Below, piece by piece: positions 10,364 through 18,762 of a stretch of 64,000 bases of DNA. The stretch comes from an uncultured Eggerthellaceae bacterium (lineage in GTDB: Bacteria; Actinomycetota; Coriobacteriia; Coriobacteriales; Eggerthellaceae). The stretch's first letter is position 1. The number at the start of each line of letters is the position of its first letter. The notes beneath the pieces are model-generated. The model had not been told where the DNA came from, did not search any database, and was given only the letters and a program-made list of their open reading frames with translations. Made by a program: the position numbers and the translations under genes. The stretch covers positions 1 through 64,000 of the forward strand of contig CAJURX010000012.1 in the NCBI GenBank assembly GCA_910589125.1, given 5' to 3'.

Positions 10364-11010
10364 GTTCTTTCCCCATCTGCGAGCATCTTGCTCGCGGTTG
10401 TGAGACTCGTCACGAACGTTCCCGATCCACCAGCCATGGCGCATTCCGTTGCGCTGTTCGCATGTTCGAGCGAACGACTGGCGGACGCGTTGCCGTGCAT
10501 GACGCGCCCCGCTTTCCTGCCTTGGTGTTTCCCAGCACCAGCGTGATTCCCCCGTCGTATATGCGTGTGTACGCGCGCGTATAGACATGGTTAGCCACGT
10601 ATAGCAATGTGCACTATACCCGCAGGTCACGCCATTCTTCAAATGGGCTTTAGATGCCTGAAATATGGTGGAATTGTGATGTGGAAAACATCCCTGGAAA
10701 ACGGGCGTTTCCGAACTGTAACTTTTCCCTGTTCACGAGGTTAAGCACTACTTTTGCGATTTCGCAAGGGGGAATTTGGAAAAGTGAATTTGAGGGTGTG
10801 GACACTCTTGAAAAAGCTCCAAAAACCTTCAAATTTCCACAACTTTTGAACGCCGAATGAGTGATTTGATGATTTGAAGGGTCATCGTTTGCAGGGGGCA
10901 GAAAAGGGGTGAGCTTCGCCGCTTCGCGGCATCAGCATAGCTACGCTCTTATGTAGTTCTTCGTGTTAGGATGAAGAACGCTATGGGTACAGCTCAAGCT
11001 CGGGTTCGCT
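10364..11010. other. 647-bp non-coding gap with hairpins and one short dispersed repeat
   Basis: This gap lies between the start of the BspA-like gene and the end of the first ddl gene. It is more AT-rich around 10640-10900 than its neighbours. The 68-codon plus-strand frame at 10654-10860 has no recognisable product and no good ribosome site. A short repeat at 10913-10945 has a near copy at 45742-45776. An inverted repeat GTTCTTC/GAAGAAC lies at 10956-10979. TATAGT and TATACG hexamers near 10590-10615 (minus strand) could serve the BspA gene, but no convincing -35 box is seen. Confidence 0.4.
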
Positions 11011-12021
11011 CTATCGCTCGAACGCAGCACGACCAGCAGCAGTGCTCACGAGCTGATCCATGACCGCAGACATCGTGAGACCCGCAGCCTTGCACGCCGT
11101 AGGGAACAGTGAGCGACTGGTCATGCCTGGGGATACATCCACCTCAAAGCACTTTGCCTGCGCACCATCCCATATCATGTCGATGCGGCCTAGATCGCGA
11201 ACGCTATATGCACGATAGACCTCCAGCGCTGCGCGCTCTATCTCGGCACGGATGGCTTCCGCTTCCACAGGATCGCTCGAGAGCGATTCAGGTCTGACCG
11301 GGCAGAAGAAGTCCACGTGATCCGCGTTGAGGCGCGCATCTGAATCATAGAACTTGTTCTTGGGCACGATCTCAACAGGGGGAAGCGCATGTGCATCCCA
11401 TCCATTCCCCAGGATCGAAACAGCTATCTCAACACCGTCTATCCACTGTTCGATATTCACTGCGTCATCATAGGAGAGGGCATCCAGGATAGCCTCTCCG
11501 AGCTCTTCCTGCGTCTCGACCTTGTGAATGCCCAGCGCGCTGCCGCCATGTGCCGGCTTCACTGCCACAGGGAAACCACCGATCACGCGCTCTGGCACCA
11601 GGTCAAGCGCTGTTGCAGCCCCCATCTCCTTGAACGCATCCTTCGATATGAAGATGCCTTGCGGCCATGATGCCGTACCTGCGTCACCGGTGATCTCGCG
11701 ATACTTCGCAAGGCTGGAATGCAGCGCATCCTTGTTGTATGCGCGATGACACACGCTTGCAGGCGAACCTACGAAGGGAATCCCCAGGAACTCGAGCAAG
11801 CTCTGGATGGTGCCATCTTCGCCGTGCTTGCCATGTAGGGCGTTGTAGACGACATCCGGCTTCTCGCTGCGGAGCGTTGGCACGAGGTCCTTCGTGGTAT
11901 CCAGCGGCACCACCTTGTGCCCAGCCTGCGTGAGCGCATCGCATACGAGCTTGCCGCTTTCGAGCGAGAACTCTCGTTCAAATGATTGACCACCCATGAG
12001 AACTGCGACTTTTAGCGACAT
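11011..12021 (-). CDS. ddl: D-alanine--D-alanine ligase paralogue with divergent acceptor loop
   Basis: The protein is an ATP-grasp ligase of 336 residues. It would join two D-amino acids (normally D-Ala-D-Ala) in the cytoplasm for the peptidoglycan stem peptide. Family motifs are visible: MGGQSFEREFSLESG at the N-terminus, HGKHGEDGTIQSLLEFLGIP, VAVKPAHGGSALGI and PGMTSRSLFP. The start at 12021 (MSLKVAVLMGG) has AAAGGA seven bases upstream; longer in-frame starts to 12153 have no support. Two positions differ from canonical Ddl. The metal-binding ExN motif reads EVDVSPGMT (Asp for Asn), and the omega loop has ARLNADHVDFFCP without the usual Lys-Tyr pair. The canonical paralogue lies 1.5 kb away. 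A changed acceptor specificity or reduced activity is possible (inference). Confidence 0.9.
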   Translation of the reverse strand: MSLKVAVLMGGQSFEREFSLESGKLVCDALTQAGHKVVPLDTTKDLVPTLRSEKPDVVYNALHGKHGEDGTIQSLLEFLGIPFVGSPASVCHRAYNKDALHSSLAKYREITGDAGTASWPQGIFISKDAFKEMGAATALDLVPERVIGGFPVAVKPAHGGSALGIHKVETQEELGEAILDALSYDDAVNIEQWIDGVEIAVSILGNGWDAHALPPVEIVPKNKFYDSDARLNADHVDFFCPVRPESLSSDPVEAEAIRAEIERAALEVYRAYSVRDLGRIDMIWDGAQAKCFEVDVSPGMTSRSLFPTACKAAGLTMSAVMDQLVSTAAGRAAFER

Positions 12022-12052
12022 ATCTTCATCCTTTGAAAACGGTTTAGCTTGG

Positions 12053-12107
12053 ATTATACAAAGGTTGGGAGTGAGGAAGAGGAGGTGTGGGACCTTTTCC
12101 GTATAAT
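12053..12107. promoter_or_regulatory. Divergent -10 elements between ddl and the small membrane protein gene
   Basis: TATAAT is present on the minus strand at 12058-12053, 31 bases upstream of the ddl ATG. It is also present on the plus strand at 12102-12107, 35 bases upstream of the ATG at 12143. The -35 regions are weak on both sides. Confidence 0.5.
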
Positions 12108-12142
12108 GCAGGCTGTTCACAACTTTGTCGAAAAGGTGAAGC

Positions 12143-12370
12143 ATGGACCTCAATGAGCTCTATCACTTCTTGTTCGAGACGTATGCAGGCATCGGCATCT
12201 TGGTTGGTGCCGGGATCGTGATCAGCATCATCGCCTGCGTGATATTCGAGTTCCGCACCAAGAAGCTCTATAGGAACCATACCCCTGAAGCTGATGAATG
12301 GTCTCTCTTCGATGATGAGGTGGAAGAGGGCGAAGAAGAGGAATTTGATAAGATCAAGAAGAACCGCTGA
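12143..12370 (+). CDS. Small single-pass membrane protein with acidic tail
   Basis: The 75-residue protein starts MDLNELYHFLF behind AAAGGTGAAGC. A hydrophobic segment (GIGILVGAGIVISIIACVIF, about residues 16-35) is followed by a basic stretch (RTKKLYRNH) and a strongly acidic C-terminus (DDEVEEGEEEEFDKIKK). The charge pattern predicts an N-out, C-in single-pass protein with a cytoplasmic acidic tail. I cannot assign a function; it resembles short uncharacterised membrane proteins of Eggerthellaceae (recollection, low certainty). It is divergent from ddl and 28 bases ahead of pdxK, so it is probably co-transcribed with pdxK. Confidence 0.75.
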   Translation: MDLNELYHFLFETYAGIGILVGAGIVISIIACVIFEFRTKKLYRNHTPEADEWSLFDDEVEEGEEEEFDKIKKNR

Positions 12371-12398
12371 AGGAAATGAGAAGAAAGCGAGCGAATCC

Positions 12399-13328
12399 AT
12401 GAAGGATATCAACGAAACCGACCTTGCTGATCATTCGATCCATGGTGATCCAGAACCAGTCTTCTTGTATTCCCGAAACAACGAATACATACCTCGCATA
12501 GCCGCTGTCCATGACCTCTGTGGATATGGAAAATGCTCTCTTGGCGTCGCGATCCCCGTGCTATCTGCCGCTGGATGCGATGTATGCCCAGTCCCAACTG
12601 GCCTCTTCTCTTCGCATACCGCATTCCCTGGCTGGTACATGCATGACACGACTGCCATCCTCAAGGACTACCTTGCCGCATGGAGCGGGATAGATGTTCA
12701 GATCGATGCTGTGTATTCAGGGTTCCTAGGCGCGCCTGAGCAGGTGGATATCATTCGCTCTCTCTATGAGACGTATCCGGATGCCATCAAGTTCGTCGAT
12801 CCGGTCATGGCCGACCATGGCAAGGTGTATCCAACCTATACACCGGAGCTCTGCGATGCTATGGCATCGTTAGCGCGGGACGCCGATGTGCTCACGCCGA
12901 ATCTGACCGAGGCCGCCATCATCCTTGGTGAGCCTATCGGTGATGAATGGGAAGGTGCGGATATCACTGACGAAGAGGCGGAGCGCCTGGTGCATGCGCT
13001 GCTCGACCTTGGCGCGAAGAATGTGGTGCTCAAAGGCATACAGCGCCAGGATGAGACCGTGATGCGCAACTTCGTTGGTGGAATGGATACGAACGATATC
13101 ATCCAAGTTGAGAACGAGTTCGTTCCCTACATGCTGCATGGTACTGGTGATGTGTATGCGTCTTGCGTGCTCGCAGGCATCATGGCTGGGCGATCCTTGG
13201 TCGAATCCGTAGCCTTTGCCGGGAACTTCGTGCATGATGCGATGATTGTATCAGCGAAGCAGCCGAATTTCATGGACCGCGGCGTCAGCTTCGAGCTGTT
13301 GCTAGGGAAGGTCAGCGACCTGTTGTAA
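12399..13328 (+). CDS. pdxK: Pyridoxal/pyridoxamine kinase
   Basis: The protein is a ribokinase-like kinase of about 309 residues that phosphorylates pyridoxal, pyridoxine or pyridoxamine in the vitamin B6 salvage pathway. Motifs seen are GYGKCSLGVAIPVLSAAG near the N-terminus, VCPVPTGLFSSHT, FVDPVMADHGK, DVLTPNLTEAAIILGE, and the catalytic GTGD in LHGTGDVYASCVLAG near the C-terminus. The start at 12399 (MKDINETDL) is chosen because upstream in-frame codons overlap the acidic-tail gene and read as non-protein-like sequence. Its ribosome site is weak. PLP feeds alanine racemase, so placement between two ddl genes may be functional (inference). Confidence 0.9.
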   Translation: MKDINETDLADHSIHGDPEPVFLYSRNNEYIPRIAAVHDLCGYGKCSLGVAIPVLSAAGCDVCPVPTGLFSSHTAFPGWYMHDTTAILKDYLAAWSGIDVQIDAVYSGFLGAPEQVDIIRSLYETYPDAIKFVDPVMADHGKVYPTYTPELCDAMASLARDADVLTPNLTEAAIILGEPIGDEWEGADITDEEAERLVHALLDLGAKNVVLKGIQRQDETVMRNFVGGMDTNDIIQVENEFVPYMLHGTGDVYASCVLAGIMAGRSLVESVAFAGNFVHDAMIVSAKQPNFMDRGVSFELLLGKVSDLL

Positions 13329-13332
13329 GCCA

Positions 13333-13418
13333 TAGGTGCGCAGGCGAGCTGCGCCCCTACGAAGATATTGCTCTTGACCAAATGATGCCCACATCTTCAG
13401 CGTGGGCATCATCTTTTC
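13333..13418. terminator. Composite intergenic element, copy 1, with bidirectional terminator
   Basis: The element lies between convergent pdxK and ddl. It holds a stem-loop (TAGGtGCGCAG / CTGCGCcCCTA around GCGAG, 13333-13359). A core follows: TACGAAGATATTGCTCTTGA at 13358-13377. Then comes a hairpin ATGATGCCCAC / GTGGGCATCAT at 13383-13413 followed by CTTTT. The same three-part arrangement recurs at 15606, 18642 and 31542. Confidence 0.75.
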
Positions 13419-13489
13419 CATAGAAGCACAGTGAAATGCAGCATAGCCATACCGACGCCCTGTGATGCGTTCTAAGGTATGGTTTTGAT

Positions 13490-14470
13490 TTAATTGGTAT
13501 CCGAGGTCGCTTTCCTAACGAACTGCTTCTCAAAAGCGCTCTGAATAAGCTGTTTGCATAATTCGGGGAAGCTGATGCCTGCCGCTTTCGCTGCATCCGG
13601 TAGAAGCGATGTAGCTGTCATGCCAGGAAGGGTATTCGTCTCCAGAACCCACGCATCGCCATTCTCTTCCAAGATGAAATCCGTGCGCGACACTCCATGG
13701 CACGTGAGAGCGTTATGAGCTCTCACTGCAGTTGACTGGATATCATCCGTGGCCTCTTGGGAGATGCGTGCTGGGCAGATATGCTCAGACCCTCCGGGAG
13801 CATACTTGGATTCGAAATCATACGAGTCAGCTTTGGGAATGATCTCGATGATGGGCAAAGCTCGAGCAGTCTCACTTGCGCCCAATACGACTACCGTGAG
13901 CTCAGTACCTGAGATATACCGCTCGATGAGCACAGCTGTATCTATAGCAAGAGCGTCCTCTATAGCCTGCTTGAGAGCAGTCTCACCCTCAACGATGTAT
14001 ACACCGAGCGACGAACCTTCCGTTGCCGCTTTCACGACGCATTTCTGACCTAACTTCGCTGTGATCTCCGCCACATCGAATGGCTCACCAGCACGCACAT
14101 ATACCGACTCTGGCGTCTTGATGGCATTCGCGGTATAGAACACCTTCGCCTTCTGCTTATCTATGCTGACTGCGCTTCCAAAGACCCCTGAACCGGTATA
14201 CGGAATACCTAGGAGCTCAAGATAGCCCTGGATAATGCCATCTTCGCCACCCTTCCCGTGAAGGCAGAGGAACGCTACATCGAACGGCTCATCCATCAAT
14301 CTCTTGAGATCAGCCTTATTCGCCGGGTCAAGCCACTCAACCTGATAGCCCGCCTCTTTCAAGGCAGCCATCGCGCCATCTCTGGAAGCGAGGGATATCT
14401 TTCGCTCTCCGCTCGTGCCACCAGCGAGCAGCGCGACCTTACATGATTCGGGAGATTTCATATCGAACAT
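13490..14470 (-). CDS. ddl: D-alanine--D-alanine ligase (canonical)
   Basis: The 326-residue ATP-grasp enzyme forms D-Ala-D-Ala for cell-wall synthesis. It has all expected motifs: LAGGTSGERKISLASRDG, LCLHGKGGEDGIIQGYLELLG, VVKAATEGSSLGVYIV, the omega loop ESKYAPGGSEHICP with the Lys-Tyr pair typical of D-Ala-D-Ala specificity, and ETNTLPGMTATSLLP with the metal-binding Asn. The start at 14470 has GGAAGGA upstream; an ATG three codons later is possible. It is convergent with pdxK and shares its terminator. Compared with the paralogue at 11011-12021 this copy is the better candidate for the housekeeping enzyme. Confidence 0.93.
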   Translation of the reverse strand: MFDMKSPESCKVALLAGGTSGERKISLASRDGAMAALKEAGYQVEWLDPANKADLKRLMDEPFDVAFLCLHGKGGEDGIIQGYLELLGIPYTGSGVFGSAVSIDKQKAKVFYTANAIKTPESVYVRAGEPFDVAEITAKLGQKCVVKAATEGSSLGVYIVEGETALKQAIEDALAIDTAVLIERYISGTELTVVVLGASETARALPIIEIIPKADSYDFESKYAPGGSEHICPARISQEATDDIQSTAVRAHNALTCHGVSRTDFILEENGDAWVLETNTLPGMTATSLLPDAAKAAGISFPELCKQLIQSAFEKQFVRKATSDTN

Positions 14471-14553
14471 ATGTTCTCATTCCTTCCGAGAGCCTTTCGG
14501 GAAGTATAATTGCGAATCATCGTATTGTCACTGTATGAGCGGAGTCTGCTTCG

Positions 14554-15597
14554 ATGGATATCAGAGATATGAGCCAAGATGAGCTGATCAAGATCATGGA
14601 AGAGCTCAATGAGCCAAAGTTTCGTGCTAAGCAGCTCTATGAGTGGCTTCACACGCATAATGTAGCTGATTATGACAAGATGACGAATCTCTCTAAAGCT
14701 CTTCGAGGAAAGCTCAACGAGCTCTATCCATTAGGAAACAGCGAAGTAGCTGAAATTGAACGATCCCAAGACGGCACGCGCAAGTATCTCATGGAGCTGG
14801 ATGATGGCATGAGCGTTGAAACCGTTGGCATGCCGATCGCTTTTGATGAGAACAAGAAAGATGTGAAGCGCTTGACTGTCTGCTTCTCAACACAGGTAGG
14901 TTGTCCCATGGAGTGTACGTTCTGCGCTACAGGACAGCAGGGCCTCGTGCGAGATCTCAGTGCTTCTGAGATGGTCGATCAGATCATCATGGTCCAGGAT
15001 GATTTCGGTGAGCGCGTTGGCAATGTCGTAGCCATGGGACAGGGTGAACCGTTCTTGAATTACGAGAACCTGCTCTTAGCATTACGCCGTATGAACACCG
15101 ACCCAGGGCTTGGTATTGGAGCACGCAAGATAACCGTATCAACATGTGGGCTCATCGATGGCATCAAGCGATTCGCAGAAGAGCCTGAGCAATTTCGACT
15201 TGCTGTTTCCTTGCATAGTGCTCGGCAGAAGGTTCGTGACACATTGATGCCCCGCTGCGTGAATCAACCACTAGATGATCTTCAAGAAGCGCTGATCTAC
15301 TACAACTTGAAGAGTGGAAGACGAGTCACACTGGAATACATGCTGATATCAGGAATCAATGACACGGTCTCTGACCTGGATGCGCTGGTCGCCTTCTGTG
15401 ACGGGATCAAGTGTCATATCAATCTGATCCCCCTTAATAGAGTTGAGGGGAGTGCATACCAACCATCAAGCAGGAGCACGACTAAAGCATGGATCAGTCG
15501 ATTGAACGCTGAGATGATACCTGTCAGCTTGAGAAATTCTCGCGGATTCGATATCAACGGAGCATGTGGACAACTGCGAAGCAGGGTAGAGAAGTGA
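14554..15597 (+). CDS. rlmN: 23S rRNA (adenine2503-C2)-methyltransferase / dual-specificity tRNA methylase
   Basis: This radical-SAM enzyme of 347 residues methylates A2503 of 23S rRNA (and A37 of some tRNAs). The N-terminal HhH-like domain is followed by the cluster motif CxxxCxxC in GCPMECTFCATGQQGLVRDL, then VAMGQGEPFLNYENLLLALR. The C-terminal active-site Cys is in NGACGQLRSRVE. The gene is divergent from ddl and convergent with parB. The start codon at 14554 sits 12 bases after GGAG. Confidence 0.95.
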   Translation: MDIRDMSQDELIKIMEELNEPKFRAKQLYEWLHTHNVADYDKMTNLSKALRGKLNELYPLGNSEVAEIERSQDGTRKYLMELDDGMSVETVGMPIAFDENKKDVKRLTVCFSTQVGCPMECTFCATGQQGLVRDLSASEMVDQIIMVQDDFGERVGNVVAMGQGEPFLNYENLLLALRRMNTDPGLGIGARKITVSTCGLIDGIKRFAEEPEQFRLAVSLHSARQKVRDTLMPRCVNQPLDDLQEALIYYNLKSGRRVTLEYMLISGINDTVSDLDALVAFCDGIKCHINLIPLNRVEGSAYQPSSRSTTKAWISRLNAEMIPVSLRNSRGFDINGACGQLRSRVEK

Positions 15598-15605
15598 AGA
15601 AGGAT

Positions 15606-15686
15606 GGGCACAGCCGAGCTGGGGGCTTACGAATATCTTGCTCTTGAAAAGAAATAGCCACGTCTTTGACGTGGCTATTCTCTTAT
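15606..15686. terminator. Composite intergenic element, copy 2, with bidirectional terminator
   Basis: This element lies between convergent rlmN and parB. A degenerate stem (CAGCCGAGCTGGGGGC) is followed by the core TACGAATATCTTGCTCTTGA and a perfect hairpin AATAGCCACGTC-TTT-GACGTGGCTATT at 15653-15679. T-rich tracts flank the hairpin on both strands. Confidence 0.75.
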
Positions 15687-15703
15687 ATCATGTCATTTGT
15701 GAG

Positions 15704-16891
15704 CTACTCATCAAAGCCAGCGGTCATCTCACGGAATAGACGTTCTAGCTCTGCTTCATCCTGGAACTCGATCTCGATCTTATTCTTGCCCTTAGATGTC
15801 TTGATCTTAACATTCGTCTCAAAGAGATCCCTCATCGCCTTTGCTACTGACTTATATCGTGGTGGGATGGATTCACGCTTCGTATTAGAAGAATTACCCT
15901 TATTAGCCAGCAGGCGCGCAATGGACTCTGTTTCTCTAACACTGAGCTTATTGTCGATGATCTTTTGAGTAAGAGATTCTCTACCCTCTTTGGTAGGGAC
16001 GGAAAGGATAGCGCGAGCATGCCCAGCAGTGATCTTATCTTCAAAGAGGAGTTGTTGAGCATCCTCAGGAAGGTCGAGCAATCGCAGAGCGTTTGCGATG
16101 GTAGACCGACCTTTGGAGACTGCTTGTGCAATATCTGCTTGAGTCATCTTACGGCGTTCCATAAGGCGCCTGTATCCATAAGCCTCTTCGATGGGATTCA
16201 GGTCAGAGCGCTGGATATTCTCGATCAATGCAAGCTCAAGCGCTTTATCATCATCGACATTCTTGACCTGTATCGGAACCTTCTTCAAACCTGCAAGCTT
16301 TGCTGCCTGCCAACGACGCTCTCCTGCGATGATCTGATATGTTTCATCCTCTTGTTCCCGTACAAGGATGGGTTGTATCAGTCCTTCCTTCTTTATAGAG
16401 TTAGAAAGCTCTTCTAGATCAGATTTCTTGAAGTTCGTTCTCGGTTGATCTGGATTAGGAGATATCAATTCGATATCTATCTGTGCTATAGCGTCTTCAG
16501 CAACCTTCTCTTTTTCATTCTTCTTTTCCTGGGTGCTCTCATGCGATGTTTCACGTGAAACATTCGACTCTGTAGACTTTGAAACAGGAGAGGAATGAGA
16601 GATGGATGCGTTGATGAAATTCGAGGAAGGCTTAGCTGGTACAGATTCTCTCTCAGAAGGGGTAACTCTCTGCACTGTTTGAGCTTGTGGTTTCGGGGTA
16701 GCTTCAGTGGTAACCCTTTCAATGCTTCCCGTCATACCACTCAGCTTTGCATCTTGGCTTGAGTAATCTACTTCCTCGTTCTCGTTGTAGATGATCCTCT
16801 CACGCTCAGTCGTCCTTTGCGAGGTATCAGCTGCTCCATTGAGAAGAGAATTCAGACCTCTTCCAAGTCCACCACGTGTGTTCTTAGCCAC
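15704..16891 (-). CDS. parB: Chromosome-partitioning protein ParB
   Basis: The 395-residue CTPase clamp binds parS and spreads on DNA for chromosome segregation. The N-terminus GGLGRGLNSLLNG is typical of Spo0J/ParB, where it contacts ParA. It is followed by a charged, low-complexity linker to about residue 135. The core has LISPNPDQPRTNF, EGLIQPILVR, ITGERRWQAAK-like IAGERRWQAAKLAG and the helix-turn-helix TQADIAQAVSKGRSTIANALR. A C-terminal dimerisation domain ends the protein. The linker is longer than in most ParBs. The start overlaps the end of parA by 8 bases. A parS site lies inside the gene. Confidence 0.95.
   Translation of the reverse strand: MAKNTRGGLGRGLNSLLNGAADTSQRTTERERIIYNENEEVDYSSQDAKLSGMTGSIERVTTEATPKPQAQTVQRVTPSERESVPAKPSSNFINASISHSSPVSKSTESNVSRETSHESTQEKKNEKEKVAEDAIAQIDIELISPNPDQPRTNFKKSDLEELSNSIKKEGLIQPILVREQEDETYQIIAGERRWQAAKLAGLKKVPIQVKNVDDDKALELALIENIQRSDLNPIEEAYGYRRLMERRKMTQADIAQAVSKGRSTIANALRLLDLPEDAQQLLFEDKITAGHARAILSVPTKEGRESLTQKIIDNKLSVRETESIARLLANKGNSSNTKRESIPPRYKSVAKAMRDLFETNVKIKTSKGKNKIEIEFQDEAELERLFREMTAGFDE
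16547..16562. promoter_or_regulatory. parS site (inside parB)
   Basis: Perfect palindrome TGTTTCACGTGAAACA, the consensus ParB-binding site. It lies in the coding sequence of the linker region of parB. Confidence 0.95.
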
Positions 16892-17774
16892 GCTCGATCA
16901 CTTCCTTAGCAAGCTCCTGATAACAAATAGCACCCTTGCCGTGTGGGTCATATTCAGTGATTGGCATTCCGAAACTTGGTGCTTCTGATAGCTTCACAGT
17001 TCTAGGAATCAGAGTATTGAATACGAGCTTCCCAAAATACCCTTGTACTTCATCGACCACTTGTTTAGAGAGAGTAGTTCTATTGTCATACATGGTGAGA
17101 AGCACACCGTAGATATCCAAAGTCGGATTCAAGCGAGATTTGACTCGTTTCATTGATTCAAGAAGTTTTGTCACACCTTCCAGTGCGTAGAACTCACACT
17201 GAATAGGAATCAGAAGCTTATCCGCTGCGACTAGAGCATTGACCGTTAAGAGACCTAGTGAGGGAGGGCAGTCTATAAGGATGTAATCATATTTCCCTCT
17301 TACAGCTCCAACGGCATCCTTGAGCCTATTCTCACGAGCCATCTCGGATACAAGCTCAACCTCAGCACCAGCGAGATTGATAGTTGCAGGCACGATATCA
17401 AGATCAGGATAGATGTCAGGAATGATAGCCTCTTCGATAGACACATCATTCAAAAGCACGTCGTAGATGCAGTTTTCGACCAACGTCTTTTCTATCCCTA
17501 GACCACTAGAGGAATTGCCTTGTGGGTCTAGATCGACAAGGAGAACCGATTTTCCTTGTTCCCCAAGTGCTGCAGCAAGATTAATCGCTGTAGTGGATTT
17601 TCCTACCCCGCCTTTTTGATTGATGATAGCGATGATCCTGGTTTGACCAATCACATGATCAGGGGGCTTCTTGTCTTTGTAGCTCTTGAGAGCTTTGACA
17701 TGCATTTGATCTTCTACGGGAGGAGTCACATCCCGAATGACCACTTCAGCATTCTCGATATCGATCTCATTCAT
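16884..17774 (-). CDS. parA: Chromosome-partitioning ATPase ParA (Soj)
   Basis: The 296-residue deviant-Walker-A ATPase drives origin segregation with ParB. It has an N-terminal extension of about 45 residues, then IIAIINQKGGVGKSTTAINLA (deviant Walker A), LLVDLDPQGNSSSGLG, LIDCPPSLGLLTVNAL (Walker B) and a C-terminal helical region. It is the first gene of a parA-parB operon. AAAGGAGG lies 13 bases before the ATG. It is divergent from rsmG across a 174-bp gap with two parS sites, which could place the promoter under ParB influence (inference). Confidence 0.95.
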   Translation of the reverse strand: MNEIDIENAEVVIRDVTPPVEDQMHVKALKSYKDKKPPDHVIGQTRIIAIINQKGGVGKSTTAINLAAALGEQGKSVLLVDLDPQGNSSSGLGIEKTLVENCIYDVLLNDVSIEEAIIPDIYPDLDIVPATINLAGAEVELVSEMARENRLKDAVGAVRGKYDYILIDCPPSLGLLTVNALVAADKLLIPIQCEFYALEGVTKLLESMKRVKSRLNPTLDIYGVLLTMYDNRTTLSKQVVDEVQGYFGKLVFNTLIPRTVKLSEAPSFGMPITEYDPHGKGAICYQELAKEVIERG

Positions 17775-17873
17775 CTTGTAGACGTTGCCTCCTTTATATT
17801 GCTGCGTTTATGAAATAGATATTGAAACACCGTCTATATGATCGGCGGTGAGTATATCAAATACTCAAATAGA

Positions 17874-17889
17874 TGTTTCACGTGAAACA
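17874..17889. promoter_or_regulatory. parS site
   Basis: Perfect TGTTTCACGTGAAACA in the divergent parA-rsmG intergenic region, 25 bases from the next parS site. Confidence 0.96.
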
Positions 17890-17914
17890 CCCGAATGGAT
17901 GATTCAGGTAAGAT

Positions 17915-17930
17915 TGTTTCACGTGAAACA
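17915..17930. promoter_or_regulatory. parS site
   Basis: Perfect TGTTTCACGTGAAACA extended to a 22-bp palindrome (17912-17933). It ends 15 bases before the rsmG start, so ParB binding could occlude rsmG expression (inference). Confidence 0.96.
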
Positions 17931-17948
17931 ATCTTATAAAGGAAAACT

Positions 17949-18617
17949 ATGAGTACATACCAAGAAGAATTGGTAGATAGATATCTTCTAAGAATCCTAG
18001 AAGTCAATCAAACGATCAATTTGACTAGGATAACAGATATCAAGAGTGCACGAATGCTTCATATAGAAGACTCTTTATCTGTTTTAGATGAAATGAACGT
18101 TTCACCTGCTGGTCTTTATGGTGATCTTGGTAGCGGAGGGGGCTTTCCGGGTGTTCCTTTAGGAATATATAGCGAAAGAAAGACCATGCTCATCGATTCT
18201 GTTAAGAAGAAGATGTCAGCAGTGCAGGGAATCATCAATGAACTTGCTTTAGATGATGAGATATCTACATACGCAGGAAGAATCGAAGAGCTATCTCAAG
18301 AATACAGAGGTAAGTTCTCTGTTCTAACTGCTCGAGCACTGAGTTCGTTACCTTCTCTCATTGAACTTGCTTCACCTCTCCTTGTAGATTCTGGACATCT
18401 TATCTGTCTCAAATCTCAAGCTGATGAGGAGGAGATCTCTCAAGCAAAGGAGCTCGAGGAGCTTGTGGGTATGAAGCTCATCAAAGAACGTGACTTCTAT
18501 CTTAGCGATGGTGAAACATACAGAAGGATATTCGTCTTTGAAAAGAGCAGTGAACCAGAGATCATCCTGCCAAGACGAATAGGTATGGCTCAGAAGAAGC
18601 CATTACAGAAGAAGTGA
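17949..18617 (+). CDS. rsmG: 16S rRNA (guanine527-N7)-methyltransferase
   Basis: The 222-residue SAM-dependent methyltransferase modifies G527 of 16S rRNA. Motifs are NLTRITD at the N-terminus, HIEDSLSVL, DLGSGGGFPGVPL (SAM-binding) and LTARALSSLPSLIELA. The start follows AAAGGAAAACT. In most bacteria rsmG lies co-directional with parA-parB and jag. Here it is inverted between parA and jag and convergent with jag. Confidence 0.94.
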   Translation: MSTYQEELVDRYLLRILEVNQTINLTRITDIKSARMLHIEDSLSVLDEMNVSPAGLYGDLGSGGGFPGVPLGIYSERKTMLIDSVKKKMSAVQGIINELALDDEISTYAGRIEELSQEYRGKFSVLTARALSSLPSLIELASPLLVDSGHLICLKSQADEEEISQAKELEELVGMKLIKERDFYLSDGETYRRIFVFEKSSEPEIILPRRIGMAQKKPLQKK

Positions 18618-18641
18618 TTGATATAACATCATTCAGCATGC

Positions 18642-18725
18642 TTGTAGGGGCGCAGATGAACTACACCCCTATAGAGATCTTGGTTGAAAGATGCCCATGC
18701 TAAAGGTGTAGGCTTCGCTTTTCTC
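18642..18725. terminator. Composite intergenic element, copy 3 (degenerate)
   Basis: This element lies between convergent rsmG and jag. GTAGGGGCGCAG pairs loosely with CTACACCCCTA. The core (TAGAGATCTTGGTTGA) and an imperfect hairpin GATGCCCATGC...GTGTAGGCTTC followed by GCTTTT are recognisable by alignment with the copies at 13333 and 31542. Confidence 0.6.
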
Positions 18726-18762
18726 AGAGATGCGCACTATAAGCGGCATGGGAGCTATAGAA

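Noticed and set aside
10654..10860. 68-codon plus-strand frame in the gap left of ddl
   Set aside because: No recognisable motif, no ribosome site, and composition unlike neighbouring genes.
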